Of a stretch of 64,000 nt of DNA, positions 19,212 to 28,844 are shown piece by piece. Source of the DNA: Trinickia caryophylli (GTDB lineage Bacteria; Pseudomonadota; Gammaproteobacteria; Burkholderiales; Burkholderiaceae); contig NZ_CP139970.1 of NCBI RefSeq assembly GCF_034424545.1, positions 2,976,001 through 3,040,000 on the forward strand. Direction: 5' to 3'. The position numbers and the translations under genes were made by a program. Position 1 is the first letter of the stretch. The number at the start of each line of letters is the position of its first letter. The notes below the pieces were generated by a model. It ran no database searches. It was not told the DNA's origin and worked only from the letters and a program-made list of their open reading frames with translations.

Positions 19212-20320
19212 CCTTACGCGGTGTCGCGAAGCGCTACGACGAGCACGAAGTGCTGCGCAATGTGAACCTCGACATCGCCGACGGCGAATTCGTCGTATTC
19301 GTGGGCCCGAGCGGTTGCGGAAAATCCACGCTGTTGCGGATGATCGCCGGGCTCGAGGATATAAGCGGCGGCGAACTGACCATCGATGGCGCGCGCATGA
19401 ACGAAGTACCGCCCGCCAAGCGCGGTATCGCGATGGTGTTCCAGTCGTACGCGCTCTATCCGCACATGTCGCTTTACGACAACATGGCGTTTGGGCTCAA
19501 GCTCGCGGGCGCGAAGAAGGCCGAAATCGACGATGCCGTGCGCAACGCGGCGAAGATCCTGCACATCGACCATCTGCTCGACCGCAAGCCGAAGCAGTTG
19601 TCGGGCGGGCAGCGGCAGCGTGTGGCGATCGGACGTGCGATCACGCGCAAGCCCAAGGTCTTTCTCTTCGACGAGCCGCTTTCGAACCTCGATGCCGCCC
19701 TGCGCGTCAAAATGCGGCTCGAGTTCGCTCGGCTGCACGACGATCTCAAGACCACGATGATCTATGTGACGCACGATCAGGTGGAAGCGATGACGTTGGC
19801 GGACAAGATCGTCGTGATGTCGGCCGGTAACGTAGAGCAGGTGGGCAGCCCCAATCGTCTTTACCATGCGCCCGCGAACCGGTTCGTGGCCGGATTCATC
19901 GGCTCGCCGAAGATGAATTTCCTGGCGGGGGTCGTTCAGCAGGTGGCAGCCGATGGTGTGCTCGTGCGCTACGAGACGGGCGAAACGCAGAAAGTGGCTG
20001 TGGAGGCGCGCGGCATGCGCGAGGGCGAACCGGTCACCGTCGGCATCCGGCCCGAGCATCTGCACGCGCGGGCCGTGGGTGGAAGCGAGTTCGGCGTCGC
20101 GGCAACGGTGATGACCGTGGAATCGCTCGGCGATGCCGCCTATCTATATGCCGACTCTCCCGTGGCGGCGGATGGGCTGATCGCGCGTATTCCGCCGCTG
20201 GAGCGGCACGAGCGTGGCGAGGCGCTGAAGCTCGGGGCCGATCCCGAGCATTGCCATCTGTTCGATCAGGAAGGCCGGGCGTTCGAGCGCAAAATCGTCG
20301 AAGTGCTTTCGGCGGCGTGA
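19199..20320 (+). CDS. smoK: Polyol ABC transporter ATP-binding protein
   Basis: 373-aa MalK/UgpC-type ATPase energising the polyol importer. It carries Walker [12 protein letters not shown], the Q-loop in [12 protein letters not shown], the signature [14 protein letters not shown], Walker [18 protein letters not shown] and the H-loop [10 protein letters not shown]. The C-terminal ~130 residues form an OB/TOBE regulatory domain ([12 protein letters not shown]). A GGAAAGGAG site lies inside the end of the preceding gene, and the two genes overlap by 13 bp. It is the last gene of the operon before the accessory island. Confidence 0.93.
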   Translation: MASVTLRGVAKRYDEHEVLRNVNLDIADGEFVVFVGPSGCGKSTLLRMIAGLEDISGGELTIDGARMNEVPPAKRGIAMVFQSYALYPHMSLYDNMAFGLKLAGAKKAEIDDAVRNAAKILHIDHLLDRKPKQLSGGQRQRVAIGRAITRKPKVFLFDEPLSNLDAALRVKMRLEFARLHDDLKTTMIYVTHDQVEAMTLADKIVVMSAGNVEQVGSPNRLYHAPANRFVAGFIGSPKMNFLAGVVQQVAADGVLVRYETGETQKVAVEARGMREGEPVTVGIRPEHLHARAVGGSEFGVAATVMTVESLGDAAYLYADSPVAADGLIARIPPLERHERGEALKLGADPEHCHLFDQEGRAFERKIVEVLSAA

Positions 20321-20611
20321 AGGCTTGCGCGGGGCGGCTCGTTTCGGATCGGAGGCGAGCCGGCCTGCGAATGAATTAAGTCGTTTTTACTGCGTACAAG
20401 AAAAAGCCGAGTAATAATTTACCGCTGAGGCCTTTTACCACGAGCGCATTTCACGGCATCTCGTGGATTCACACTTCGAAAGGATTCATTGACTCCCGGT
20501 TTTGGTATATTCGCGCCATCCTTCTGATTTCCGATTGATGGCGCGATAAACCACGCGTGCCGTTTACAGCATTCGCCACTCGGATTATCTCGCGCACGCA
20601 CCGGGGACATC
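20321..20611. other. Island boundary and vgrG leader
   Basis: 291 bp without a gene. Composition drops from GC-rich to A/T-rich at about 20370, marking the left border of the accessory block. An extended -10-like TGGTATATT (20503-20511) is the best promoter candidate. Directly after it lies a perfect 10-bp inverted repeat, TCGCGCCATC (20511-20520) and GATGGCGCGA (20537-20546). No integrase or tRNA was recognised. Confidence 0.55.
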
Positions 20612-22729
20612 ATGATCTTTGCATCGAATGAGAATGGCAGCGGCGGCAGCCCCGTCAATGCCGGCGCGCTAAATGGCATCGGCTCGGTGGCCGGTATCGC
20701 CAGCCAGATCGGCTCGCTCGCCGGTTTGCCGGGTGCGGGGCTGATCGGCGGCGCGGCACGCGCGGTTCAACTCGCTCAGACAGGTTTGTCTTTATTGGGC
20801 AAAACGCCGGAATCGGTAGCCGATGCGATCAATAGCGTATCGGCAAGCGGCGCGGCACAGCTGACGCAAAGCAATCGCTATGTCACGCTCGAATCGCCAT
20901 TGGGGCAGGACGTTTTGCTCGTGAATGCGGCGATCGTCGACGAATACGTCAGCCAACTGAGTGAAATCCATCTGGATCTGCTTTCTCACCAAAGCGACAT
21001 CGATCCGGAAAGTCTCGTGGGGCAGCGCGTGAAGCTCGGCCTGCATCCCGAGCGGGCGGGCTTGAGCGAGGCGATGATTGTGGCGCGGCCCGACACGAAC
21101 ACGCGCTACTTCGACGGCTATGTGGCCTCGTTTGCGCGCGTGGGCAGCTCGGGCAAGGTGACGCGCTACGAAATGAGCGTGGTGCCGTGGTTCTGGTTTC
21201 TCACGCGCTCCACGGATTGCCGGATCTTCCAGAATCAGACGGCGCAGCAGGTCTTGTCGACGATATTCGTCGAGCTGGGCTTTCGCGATTACCAGTTCGA
21301 CGTACGCATGCCGCGCAAGCCGATCGAGTACGTCGTGATGTACCAGGAGTCCTACTACAACTTCTGCGCGCGGCTGATGGAGCAGGAGGGCCTTTTCTGG
21401 ACGTTCCGCTACGAGAAGGACAAGCACGTGCTCGTGGTGGGCGACACGAACGCGACGTTCGTCGAGATGCCGAACCAGAGGAGCATTGCGTACCACGCGG
21501 ACAGCGCGGCGAGCGAGCACAACGGCATTGCGCGCTGGGACGAGGCGTTCGAATTTCGCGTCGGCAAGATCGCGTTCCGCGACTTCAACTACAACCGGCC
21601 TTCGTCCACGTTGATGTACGTGGAAGCGCCCACGAGCCGGCTCAAGAACAAGAACATCGGCACGACGGAGCGCTACGAATACCACTCGCTGTACGACACG
21701 CACGACGACGGCAAGCGCTATGCGCGCTACGCGATGGAAGCCGAGGAGGCCCTGGCGCGGCGCTTCAACGGCAGCGGTTATGCGAGCGCGATGACGACGA
21801 TCGGGCGCTTCACGCTCGAGAACCATCCGAACGCGGCGTACGACGGCAAGCCCTACATCGTGCTGCACGTTCGCCACGAGGCCGTAAACGACTACACGCG
21901 GCACGGTGCCGAAACGCCCTATCGGAACACGTTCACGTGCTTGCCGGAGGAGGTGCCGTATCGATCGCCGCGACGCACGCCGAAGCCGCATATGCAGGGC
22001 ACGCAGGCCGCGATCGTGGTCGGGCCTAAAGGCGAGGAGATTTACACCGACGGTAGCCGCGTGAAGCTGCATTTTCTGTGGGACCGACGCGGCAAGTATG
22101 ACGGCACCGATTCGATGTGGATCCGCGTGTCGCAGCCGTGGGCCGGCAGCGGCTGGGGCGGCTCGGCGATTCCGCGCATCGGGCAGGAGGTCATCGTTGC
22201 CTACAACGATGGAGACCCCGACAACCCGGTCGTCGTGGGCCGCGTATTCAATGGCGGTGCGGCGAACCCGTATCACGGCACGAGCGGGCAGACGATGGGT
22301 ATCCGCAGCCAGACGCACAAGGGGCAGGGCTTCAACGAGCTGCGGTTCTCGGATGTGGCGGGCGCCGAGGAAATGTTCCTGCATGCGCAGCACGACATGA
22401 ATACCGTCGTGCAGAACGCGCAGACGACGCAGGTGCTGAAGGGCGACCGCTCGATCGCGGTGGCCAAGGGGCATCACTTCACGAAGGTGTCGACCGGCAA
22501 TCTGCATGATGCGGTGACGCAGGGCAATACGACTCAGCAGACGCCCGCAGGCGTTCACACGATCGAAGCGAAAGAGTTGTGGATCAAGGTGGGCGGGGAA
22601 GGCGGGACGTCGATTCATATGACCGGCGACTCGATAGAAATACGCAAGGGCGCCTCTGTCATCCTCATCGAGGAGGCCGACATCAAGGTGCAGGCGAGCA
22701 ATACGCACATCAATCCCGACAACAGCTGA
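20612..22729 (+). CDS. vgrG: Type VI secretion tip protein VgrG
   Basis: 705-aa VgrG, the spike that caps the T6SS tube and carries effectors. About 80 N-terminal Gly/Ala-rich residues precede the gp27-like region (YVTLESPLGQDVLLV, YQESYYNFCARLMEQEGLFWTF). The gp5-like OB fold follows (VKLHFLWDRRGKYDGTDSMWIRVSQPWAG) with GGSAIPRIGQEVIVAYNDGDPDNPVVVGRVFN. The C-terminus is a beta-helix needle (ELRFSDVAGAEEMFLHAQHDM) and ends without an effector extension. It is followed by an Eag chaperone and a PAAR-Rhs protein, its probable cargo. Confidence 0.96.
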   Translation: MIFASNENGSGGSPVNAGALNGIGSVAGIASQIGSLAGLPGAGLIGGAARAVQLAQTGLSLLGKTPESVADAINSVSASGAAQLTQSNRYVTLESPLGQDVLLVNAAIVDEYVSQLSEIHLDLLSHQSDIDPESLVGQRVKLGLHPERAGLSEAMIVARPDTNTRYFDGYVASFARVGSSGKVTRYEMSVVPWFWFLTRSTDCRIFQNQTAQQVLSTIFVELGFRDYQFDVRMPRKPIEYVVMYQESYYNFCARLMEQEGLFWTFRYEKDKHVLVVGDTNATFVEMPNQRSIAYHADSAASEHNGIARWDEAFEFRVGKIAFRDFNYNRPSSTLMYVEAPTSRLKNKNIGTTERYEYHSLYDTHDDGKRYARYAMEAEEALARRFNGSGYASAMTTIGRFTLENHPNAAYDGKPYIVLHVRHEAVNDYTRHGAETPYRNTFTCLPEEVPYRSPRRTPKPHMQGTQAAIVVGPKGEEIYTDGSRVKLHFLWDRRGKYDGTDSMWIRVSQPWAGSGWGGSAIPRIGQEVIVAYNDGDPDNPVVVGRVFNGGAANPYHGTSGQTMGIRSQTHKGQGFNELRFSDVAGAEEMFLHAQHDMNTVVQNAQTTQVLKGDRSIAVAKGHHFTKVSTGNLHDAVTQGNTTQQTPAGVHTIEAKELWIKVGGEGGTSIHMTGDSIEIRKGASVILIEEADIKVQASNTHINPDNS

Positions 22730-22768
22730 CGGCCGGACGCCGCATCAGAACAAGACAGGAAACGAAAA

Positions 22769-23191
22769 ATGTATCGAATCCAAGAGGGCACGTTGTCGAT
22801 TCCCGAGGAATGGATCGACAAGACGATGAACGTATTCGTCTCGGCATCGACGGGCACGGAGGGCGTGAGTTTCGTCGTGACGCGCGAGAGCTTGCCGTGG
22901 GGGATGCGCTTCGACGAGTACACGGCGAACGAAGTGCAGAAGCTGGCCAAGCAGATGCCCGACTACCAATTGATCGGCGGCGAGCCGGCTGAAGTGAATG
23001 GGCGCGCTGCCTATACGCACGAATACCGGTGGAAGAACAACGGCATGCCGCTTCATCAGTTGTTGACCATGGTCGAGTACGGCAAGCGTGTCCTGATGCT
23101 GACGTTCACGGTACCCGGCTCGCTGAGCGACACGCAGCGCGTGCAGGTGCGGCAGATCGTGGAAAGCCTCGAATTGAACGCACCGAACTGA
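22769..23191 (+). CDS. eagR: Eag-type T6SS effector chaperone (DUF1795)
   Basis: 140-aa protein of the DUF1795/DcrB-like family. Members encoded next to Rhs effectors (Eag chaperones) bind the N-terminal membrane helices of the effector and help load it onto VgrG. The sequence MYRIQEGTLSIPEEWIDKTMN and the central ITHEYRW-like stretch fit the family. It lies 39 bp after vgrG and 13 bp before the rhs gene, whose N-terminus carries the expected hydrophobic helices. Confidence 0.88.
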   Translation: MYRIQEGTLSIPEEWIDKTMNVFVSASTGTEGVSFVVTRESLPWGMRFDEYTANEVQKLAKQMPDYQLIGGEPAEVNGRAAYTHEYRWKNNGMPLHQLLTMVEYGKRVLMLTFTVPGSLSDTQRVQVRQIVESLELNAPN

Positions 23192-23204
23192 GCTTCGCCC
23201 CACC

Positions 23205-26200
23205 ATGGCCGATCAAAACGACAGCGAATCCGGCGAAGCCCCGGCGCCCGGCGGCACGGCCGAGGAACGGCTCGCACGACTGAAAACCCTCGAAGACGGC
23301 GAGGCCAGAAAAGCCGAGCAGATGGAGTGGGTGGACGGCGCCAACTACGGCATGCTCGGTGCGGACGTTGGCTACGGCGCTTATGCGGCGGGCTCGGCTG
23401 CGGTGGCGAGCGGCGCCACGGGAGCGGCTGCCGCGGGCGCCGCGGCGTTGTCGGCTGTGCCGGCCGTGATTGCTTTGGGCGGCTCGTGGCTGCTTGGCAA
23501 GTTCGGTGTAACCGGGGCAATGGCGGAGGGCGCCACGCGCGTGGGCGATGCGCTCGGTCTTACGATTGGCCGCGGCGACCCGCATCCCGCTTGCGAAGGC
23601 GACGAGATCGCGCATTCATCGGGCTTCATGGGCATGCTCGCCGGGCTTGCTGTGGGTGTGGCCGTGGGCGCGATGGTGGCGGCTACCATCGCCACCGGCG
23701 GGGTCGTGGGCTTGCTCATCGTCGGCGGATGCATGGCAGGCGGGTTGAGTCTCGGTGCCGCGCTCGCGTCCGCCAGCCAGAGCATGGGCAGCGTGAGCGG
23801 GACGATCAAGAGCGGATCGGCCAATGTGACTTTCGAAGGCAAAAAAGCGGCACGCGTCACGGATGTAGCTGCCTGCACCAAGCATTCGCACGCGCCCGAA
23901 GCGATCGTGGAAGGCAGCAGAACGATCACTATCAACGGCTTGCCGCTTGCGCGTGTCGGCCATTCGACACATTGCAGCGCGAAGATCAATTCCGGACGAA
24001 AGAGCGTCTGGGTCGACAAGACCACCGGGCAGTTCGGCCCGAAGAACCCGGAGTTGACGGCCGGGGAGGAATTCATCGCGGGGCTGATCGGCGGGATGCT
24101 CGGCGCGAAGCTCGGCGGCTTTCTCGGCTCGAAGCTGCCGCGCCGCGATCCGACGCGCTCAGCCGAGGTGTTCGGCAAGAAAGACGAGCACGCGACCTGC
24201 AAGGAAGACCCGGTGGATGTGGCGACCGGTGAGGTCGTCGATGTACGAACCGATGTCTCGATCCCGGGCGTGCTGCCGCTCGAATTGACGCGACGCTACC
24301 GCACGCGCTCGGACGACCGCGGATTGCTCGGCGCGAAATGGTCGACCACGTGGTCGCAGCGGCTCGAATTCGATGGCGACCACACGGTGCGCTTTCACAG
24401 CGCAGGCGGTCAGGCCATCGGCTTTATCGCGCCCGAAGCCGCGCTGGACGGCATCAATCTGCGCGAACCGCGCTACAGGCTGATTGGCACGCGGGCCGAG
24501 CCGCGGATCTTCGATAACGACACGCGGCAGGTGTGGGTTTTTGCGCCGCTTTCGCGCGAGCGGCCGTCTCGCATCGAACGGCTTGAGGATTTGAGTGGGA
24601 ATCGTGTCGTTTTCGGCTACGACGAAGCGGGTCGTTTGGTCGAACTCGCGCATAGCGATGGATATCGAATTGCGCTGCACTATCGCGGCACGGCGAATCT
24701 GCTGGAGCGCGTTGTGCTGCACGAGGATGCCGAGCGCTCGAGCACGCTCGTGGAATACGGATACGAGCAGGCGATGCTTGTCTACGTGGCGAGCTTCCAG
24801 CGCGGCTGCTTCCACTATTCGTACGACGCGAACGGCTGGATGACGAGTTGGCGCGATACGGCCAAGACGGAAGTCCGTTACCGCTATGACGAGCACGGCC
24901 GCGTAGTAGAAACTGGCACGCGCGAGGGCTATCACACCGGGCGGTTCGTCTACGAGGATGATGAAGCGCGCACGCGCGTAATCGATGGCGACGGCGAGTG
25001 GGTGTTCGAGCGCAACGCCGACGGGCTCGTCGTGGCGGAGACGAATCCGCTCGGGCATCGAACGGTTCGGGAATGGAGCTTGGGGCGGCTGCTTTCGGAG
25101 ACCGATGCGCTCGGGCGGCGCACCGTCTATCGCTACGACGAGGTGGGCGGCCTGATTGCCGTCGAAGAGCCGAGCGGGCGTACGACACGCTTCGAATACG
25201 ACGACCGGCGGCGCATGAGGGCCGCTGTGCTGCCGGGGGGCGCGAGGATCGGCTTCGAGTACGACACGCTCGATCGATTGACCTCGCGTACCGAAGCGGA
25301 CGGCAGCGTGACGCGGTATCGATACGGCGAGCGCGGCGAGTTGCTGCGCATCGTGCGGGGGACTCGCGAGACGCGGCTCGACTATGACGCGCGGATGCGC
25401 CTCTGCGAAACGCGGCTGCCTTCGGGCGCGCGTATGCGCAGCGCTTTCGATGTGCTCGGGCGTTTGCTCGAGGAGGTCGATCACGAAGGTAATGTCACGC
25501 GCTACGACTACACGCCGGGCAAGGACAATCCGCGCGGAAACGTTGCACAGGCGACGCAGCCGGATGGCGCGGCGTGGCGCACGCGCTATGACAGCGAAGG
25601 GCTGCCTGTCGAGCAGCGCGACCCGCTCGGCCGCGTGACGCGCCGCGAATACGGGCCGTTCGATCTGACGATGGCCTCGACCGATGCGGCGGGCCACACC
25701 ACGCGCTTCGAGTACGACCATGCAACGCGGCTGACGAAGGTCGTCAATGCGTTGCGGGAGACGTGGGAATACCGCTATGACGGCGCGGGGCGTCTGATCG
25801 AAGAGATCGATTGGGGGGGACGGGCGACGCGCTACGAGCGCGATGTGATTGGGCGATTGCTCGTCAAAACACTGCCCGATGGCGGCACGTGGCGATACGC
25901 CTACGACGAACGCGATCGCCTCTCGTCGGTCGACGCTGGCGACGTGAAGCTTGTTTATCGGTACGACAGCTTTGGGCGGTTGGCGAGCGCGGAAGTGCAC
26001 GAGGCGGATGGAGAGCCGTGCGTTACGCGCTTTGCTTATGACGCAAAAGGGCGCCTGACCGGCGAGGAGCAGCACGGGCATTTGCTGCGGCACGTGTACG
26101 ACGCCGAAGGCAAACGCACGCTGCGGGCGACGCCGCACCGCGAGACGCAGTATGCGTACGATGCGCTCGGTGCGCTGACGAAGGTCGGGCCCATGTCGAT

Positions 26201-27785
26201 TGCGCGCGATGCCGTGGGGCGCGAAATTGGCCGGCAGGTGGGCGATTTCGTGCTCGAGCGGCACTACGACGCGCTGGGCCGGCTGCGCAAGCAGGCTGCG
26301 GGGCCGAAGTGGGCGTTCGAGCAGTTGGCGTCGAACCCGGCGCGGGCATACGAGGCGCTCGGACGTGAGCTCTACGTGTACGACGCGGCGGGGCAGATCG
26401 ATCGCGTCGATACGGAAGCGGACAGCTTCACCTATCAGCACGACGCGCGCGGGCAGGTTACGTTGATGAACAGTTTGCTGCAGCCGGCGGAGCACTACCG
26501 GTATGACGCGAACATGAACATCACGGGGCATGGGCCGCGTGGGCCCGATGATGGGCACACCTATTTGCGCGGCGGGTTGCCGGAGCGCGTGGGGTACACG
26601 CGGTATCGGTACGACGCGCGCGGACGGACGATCGAGAAAACGGTCGAGCAGCCGGGCTTCCGGCCGAAGACGTGGCAATTCACCTGGGACGGATTGAACC
26701 GGCTTGTGAAGGTGAAGACGCCCGAGCGCGGGGTGTGGCTTTACCGGTATGACGCGTTCAATCGCCGCGTGGAGAAGCGGCAGGCGGGGGCGAAGGAGGC
26801 GGTTCGCTTCCTGTGGGACGGGTACACGGTTGCGGAGCGGTGGCAGGAGAGGGATGGCACGACCGGGCAGGTCGTGACTTGGCATATCTCTCCGACGGAC
26901 TTCATGCCGGTTGCGCAGGAAACCGATCGCGGGATGTATCCGGTGCTCGCGGATCAGGTTGGACTGCCGCGGACCGTGTTCGATCGCGAAGGCAAGCGCG
27001 TTTGGCAGGAGCGGTTCACGCTGTGGGGCAAGGCGCAGGGTAGCGGGAAGACTGCTGCCAATGATGCCGATGGGGACTTCGTCGATACGTCGCTGCGGTT
27101 TGCCGGGCAGTGGGAGGATGAGGAGTCGGGGCTCTCGTATAACCTGCATCGGTACTATGATCCGGAGACGGCACAGTATCTAAGTGTTGATCCGATTGGG
27201 TTGGCAGGAGGGCTCAGGACTCAAGCGTATGTGCATGCGCCGCTGCTCTACTACGATCCGCGCGGCCTTGCGGTTTGCCCGGTAAGATTCGACCGCTATA
27301 AGGCTTATCGGCAAGCGGGTTTTTCGGCGAGAGATGCTGCGAACCTTTCGAGGCCGGGGCAGATAGATTTTTACGTGAACTCTCAAGGGGCTACTTTGCC
27401 GGCAACGGGGTACCGGTATATGGACAGCCGATACGCAGAGCGAACCCAAAACACGATGACGGCGCCGTTAAGTTACTTTGGGTTTACCGACTATCAGACG
27501 GGCGCAGCCGCGCGGGATGGCTTCCAAATTTTTTATGAGGCGGGCAATCCAAAGTCGTGGAGTGACGCGCGTCTCAAAGGGGAGTTCGATACACTGCAGC
27601 TGTTCGGCCCGGACGGGGCAGTGAACGCAAAAGTCCCGCTCGCCAATGGCGGCGTTGGTCCTGAACTTGAACCATACACGGCAGCATATCCGGAATACGG
27701 GAAAGGTGGACAGGCTCAGCTTGTCCCAGAGATTCCCGGCTCGACGGTCCAACTGCAGAAAGTTACTTTGCTACCTGAAGAATGA
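23205..27785 (+). CDS. rhs: PAAR-domain Rhs T6SS effector with C-terminal toxin
   Basis: 1526-aa polymorphic toxin delivered by T6SS. Two hydrophobic regions (about residues 45-100 and 140-190) flank GDPHPACEGDEIAHSSG. A PAAR domain (about 195-275) follows, then YD/RHS repeats (about 330-1320) forming the toxin cocoon. The self-cleavage signature DPIGL (from residue 1329) and DPRGL (from 1351) is spaced as in known Rhs aspartyl autoproteases. The released toxin is about 170 aa and contains SYFGFTDYQTGAAARDGF, RLKGEFDTLQLF and LEPYTAAYPEYGKGG. I recall this layout from other Rhs tips but cannot assign an enzymatic activity. The stop overlaps the immunity gene. Confidence 0.94.
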   Translation: MADQNDSESGEAPAPGGTAEERLARLKTLEDGEARKAEQMEWVDGANYGMLGADVGYGAYAAGSAAVASGATGAAAAGAAALSAVPAVIALGGSWLLGKFGVTGAMAEGATRVGDALGLTIGRGDPHPACEGDEIAHSSGFMGMLAGLAVGVAVGAMVAATIATGGVVGLLIVGGCMAGGLSLGAALASASQSMGSVSGTIKSGSANVTFEGKKAARVTDVAACTKHSHAPEAIVEGSRTITINGLPLARVGHSTHCSAKINSGRKSVWVDKTTGQFGPKNPELTAGEEFIAGLIGGMLGAKLGGFLGSKLPRRDPTRSAEVFGKKDEHATCKEDPVDVATGEVVDVRTDVSIPGVLPLELTRRYRTRSDDRGLLGAKWSTTWSQRLEFDGDHTVRFHSAGGQAIGFIAPEAALDGINLREPRYRLIGTRAEPRIFDNDTRQVWVFAPLSRERPSRIERLEDLSGNRVVFGYDEAGRLVELAHSDGYRIALHYRGTANLLERVVLHEDAERSSTLVEYGYEQAMLVYVASFQRGCFHYSYDANGWMTSWRDTAKTEVRYRYDEHGRVVETGTREGYHTGRFVYEDDEARTRVIDGDGEWVFERNADGLVVAETNPLGHRTVREWSLGRLLSETDALGRRTVYRYDEVGGLIAVEEPSGRTTRFEYDDRRRMRAAVLPGGARIGFEYDTLDRLTSRTEADGSVTRYRYGERGELLRIVRGTRETRLDYDARMRLCETRLPSGARMRSAFDVLGRLLEEVDHEGNVTRYDYTPGKDNPRGNVAQATQPDGAAWRTRYDSEGLPVEQRDPLGRVTRREYGPFDLTMASTDAAGHTTRFEYDHATRLTKVVNALRETWEYRYDGAGRLIEEIDWGGRATRYERDVIGRLLVKTLPDGGTWRYAYDERDRLSSVDAGDVKLVYRYDSFGRLASAEVHEADGEPCVTRFAYDAKGRLTGEEQHGHLLRHVYDAEGKRTLRATPHRETQYAYDALGALTKVGPMSIARDAVGREIGRQVGDFVLERHYDALGRLRKQAAGPKWAFEQLASNPARAYEALGRELYVYDAAGQIDRVDTEADSFTYQHDARGQVTLMNSLLQPAEHYRYDANMNITGHGPRGPDDGHTYLRGGLPERVGYTRYRYDARGRTIEKTVEQPGFRPKTWQFTWDGLNRLVKVKTPERGVWLYRYDAFNRRVEKRQAGAKEAVRFLWDGYTVAERWQERDGTTGQVVTWHISPTDFMPVAQETDRGMYPVLADQVGLPRTVFDREGKRVWQERFTLWGKAQGSGKTAANDADGDFVDTSLRFAGQWEDEESGLSYNLHRYYDPETAQYLSVDPIGLAGGLRTQAYVHAPLLYYDPRGLAVCPVRFDRYKAYRQAGFSARDAANLSRPGQIDFYVNSQGATLPATGYRYMDSRYAERTQNTMTAPLSYFGFTDYQTGAAARDGFQIFYEAGNPKSWSDARLKGEFDTLQLFGPDGAVNAKVPLANGGVGPELEPYTAAYPEYGKGGQAQLVPEIPGSTVQLQKVTLLPEE

Positions 27786-27991
27786 CGATTGACGAGCTTC
27801 GCGCCCACTTGAGGCATCTTATCAATGCATATGTACAGGATGCAGCGACACGAGTTCGGTTGCTGGATCTTGTCGAACGCGATGATGTGCCTGCCAAGGG
27901 TATCCTGGCCGAGTTAACGCCGTTGCTACCCAACGCAATCACTGCTGATGACGCGAACATCATAAAAGACATCGCATTTTATTTCTGTTGA
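27782..27991 (+). CDS. Probable immunity protein for the Rhs toxin
   Basis: 69-aa acidic, mostly helical protein with no signal peptide. Its ATG overlaps the rhs stop by 4 bp, the normal arrangement for a cognate immunity gene. No family was recognised. Function is inferred only from position and size; it should bind the toxin released from the upstream Rhs protein in the cytoplasm. Confidence 0.65.
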   Translation: MTIDELRAHLRHLINAYVQDAATRVRLLDLVERDDVPAKGILAELTPLLPNAITADDANIIKDIAFYFC

Positions 27992-28012
27992 AGCAGGCAA
28001 ACTCCATGTCCG

Positions 28013-28040
28013 ATGAAGGGCGCGCTGCGCGGCCCTTCAT
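28013..28040. terminator. Stem-loop between immunity gene and symE
   Basis: The inverted repeat ATGAAGGGC / GCCCTTCAT, with a GC-rich centre, lies between the convergent 3' ends of the immunity gene and symE. It is probably a shared bidirectional terminator. Equivalent hairpins close the other cassettes at 29865-29900 and 32643-32662. Confidence 0.6.
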
Positions 28041-28044
28041 ACGT

Positions 28045-28278
28045 TCATTCGGCGGTGATGGTAAGCCTGCCCTGCTCGACGGCGATCCTGACGCGCTGGC
28101 CGGGTTGGAATCCGGCGTGCTCGATCCATCGGCCGGCAAGCTTCATCCAAGGGTATAGCGCGGGCGCGGTGCGCTCATGCGCGGGTTTGTGCCACGATGC
28201 TTGAAAGCGCTGTGATTGCTGAACGGTGACGAACCGTTCCGAGACGACGGGGCGTGCCTTATGATGGGCGTCAGCCAT
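28045..28278 (-). CDS. symE: SymE-family toxin-like protein
   Basis: 77-aa protein with the SymE fold signature at the C-terminus (YPWMKLAGRWIEHAGFQPGQRVRIAVEQGRLTITAE is read in pieces: PWMKLAGRW, GFQPGQRV, GRLTI). E. coli SymE is an SOS-induced, RNA-silenced type I toxin that compacts the nucleoid; many Rhs loci carry homologues of unproven activity. A perfect AGGAG site 7 bp before the ATG sets the start. No LexA box (CTG-N10-CAG) was seen upstream, unlike E. coli symE. It faces the toxin/immunity cassette. Confidence 0.75.
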   Translation of the reverse strand: MADAHHKARPVVSERFVTVQQSQRFQASWHKPAHERTAPALYPWMKLAGRWIEHAGFQPGQRVRIAVEQGRLTITAE

Positions 28279-28310
28279 GAACAACTCCTGTGATGAGTTG
28301 GTTGTGGTCA

Positions 28311-28703
28311 GCGGGCCGAGAGTGTTGACGCACTGACGGCCCGCGCTTCGTTTACCGCTTACCTCTTCTGCCTGCTGAAGCTGCCTGAGCTTCGGCAGGC
28401 TTGCGCGCAACAACCCCCGCTGTCTAGCATGCGGTGCAAGCCGCCGAGTCGTCTTGCACCGCATGTCCGAGCGTGGAGAACCGATCACCGTCAAGGCCAA
28501 GCCCTTCGGGCGCGCGATGCGCGGCCTTGACGGATTCGAGCTCGACGATGCACCGACGACATTGCTTGCAAAGGTAGGCTAGAACCTACGTCCCCGAAGG
28601 TTTTTACCTACCATTGCCACCTGATTGTTGGCCGCGTCGGTCCACAAGCGCCGAGATTCCGCCGGGTTTGCCGTCGCACTGCGTGCGCCGTCAAACCCGG
28701 CGG
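28311..28703. other. Array of inverted repeats upstream of symE (possible structured RNA)
   Basis: No gene was recognised between symE and the next cassette (28279-28844). The stretch holds six hairpin-forming inverted repeats: 28311-28344 (7 bp), 28371-28399 (11 bp with one wobble), 28429-28464 (12 bp), 28488-28533 (11 bp), 28574-28614 (6 bp) and 28659-28703 (11 bp). The arms differ in sequence from hairpin to hairpin, so this is not a simple repeat family. It could be a leader or antisense RNA for symE or a recombination scar. Confidence 0.5.
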
Positions 28704-28844
28704 CCCAAGGGCTGGTATCGATGCGCCGATGGCGAGAAAATCGCGTCTACGAAAAAAATCAGTGATGACGGAGGTGTGAAGCCGGAGAGCCTTGCCAGAT
28801 AAGGGGGGCAGCCCACGCGAAGGAGGTTCGCGTCTAAGGAAACT

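Noticed and set aside
20792..22708. A 638-codon minus-strand frame opposite vgrG
   Set aside because: Composition and position show it is an antisense shadow of vgrG.
24159..27149. A 996-codon open frame on the minus strand inside the rhs gene
   Set aside because: It is the mirror of the high-GC rhs coding sequence; the Arg/Pro/His-rich product has no domain, and there is no ribosome-binding site.
28279..28330. A LexA box upstream of symE, as in E. coli
   Set aside because: No CTG-N10-CAG of suitable position was found; SOS control cannot be claimed.
28311..28703. The hairpin run as a CRISPR array or integron attC series
   Set aside because: The arms are different in each hairpin, there are no constant direct repeats, no cas genes or integrase, and no attC core sites.
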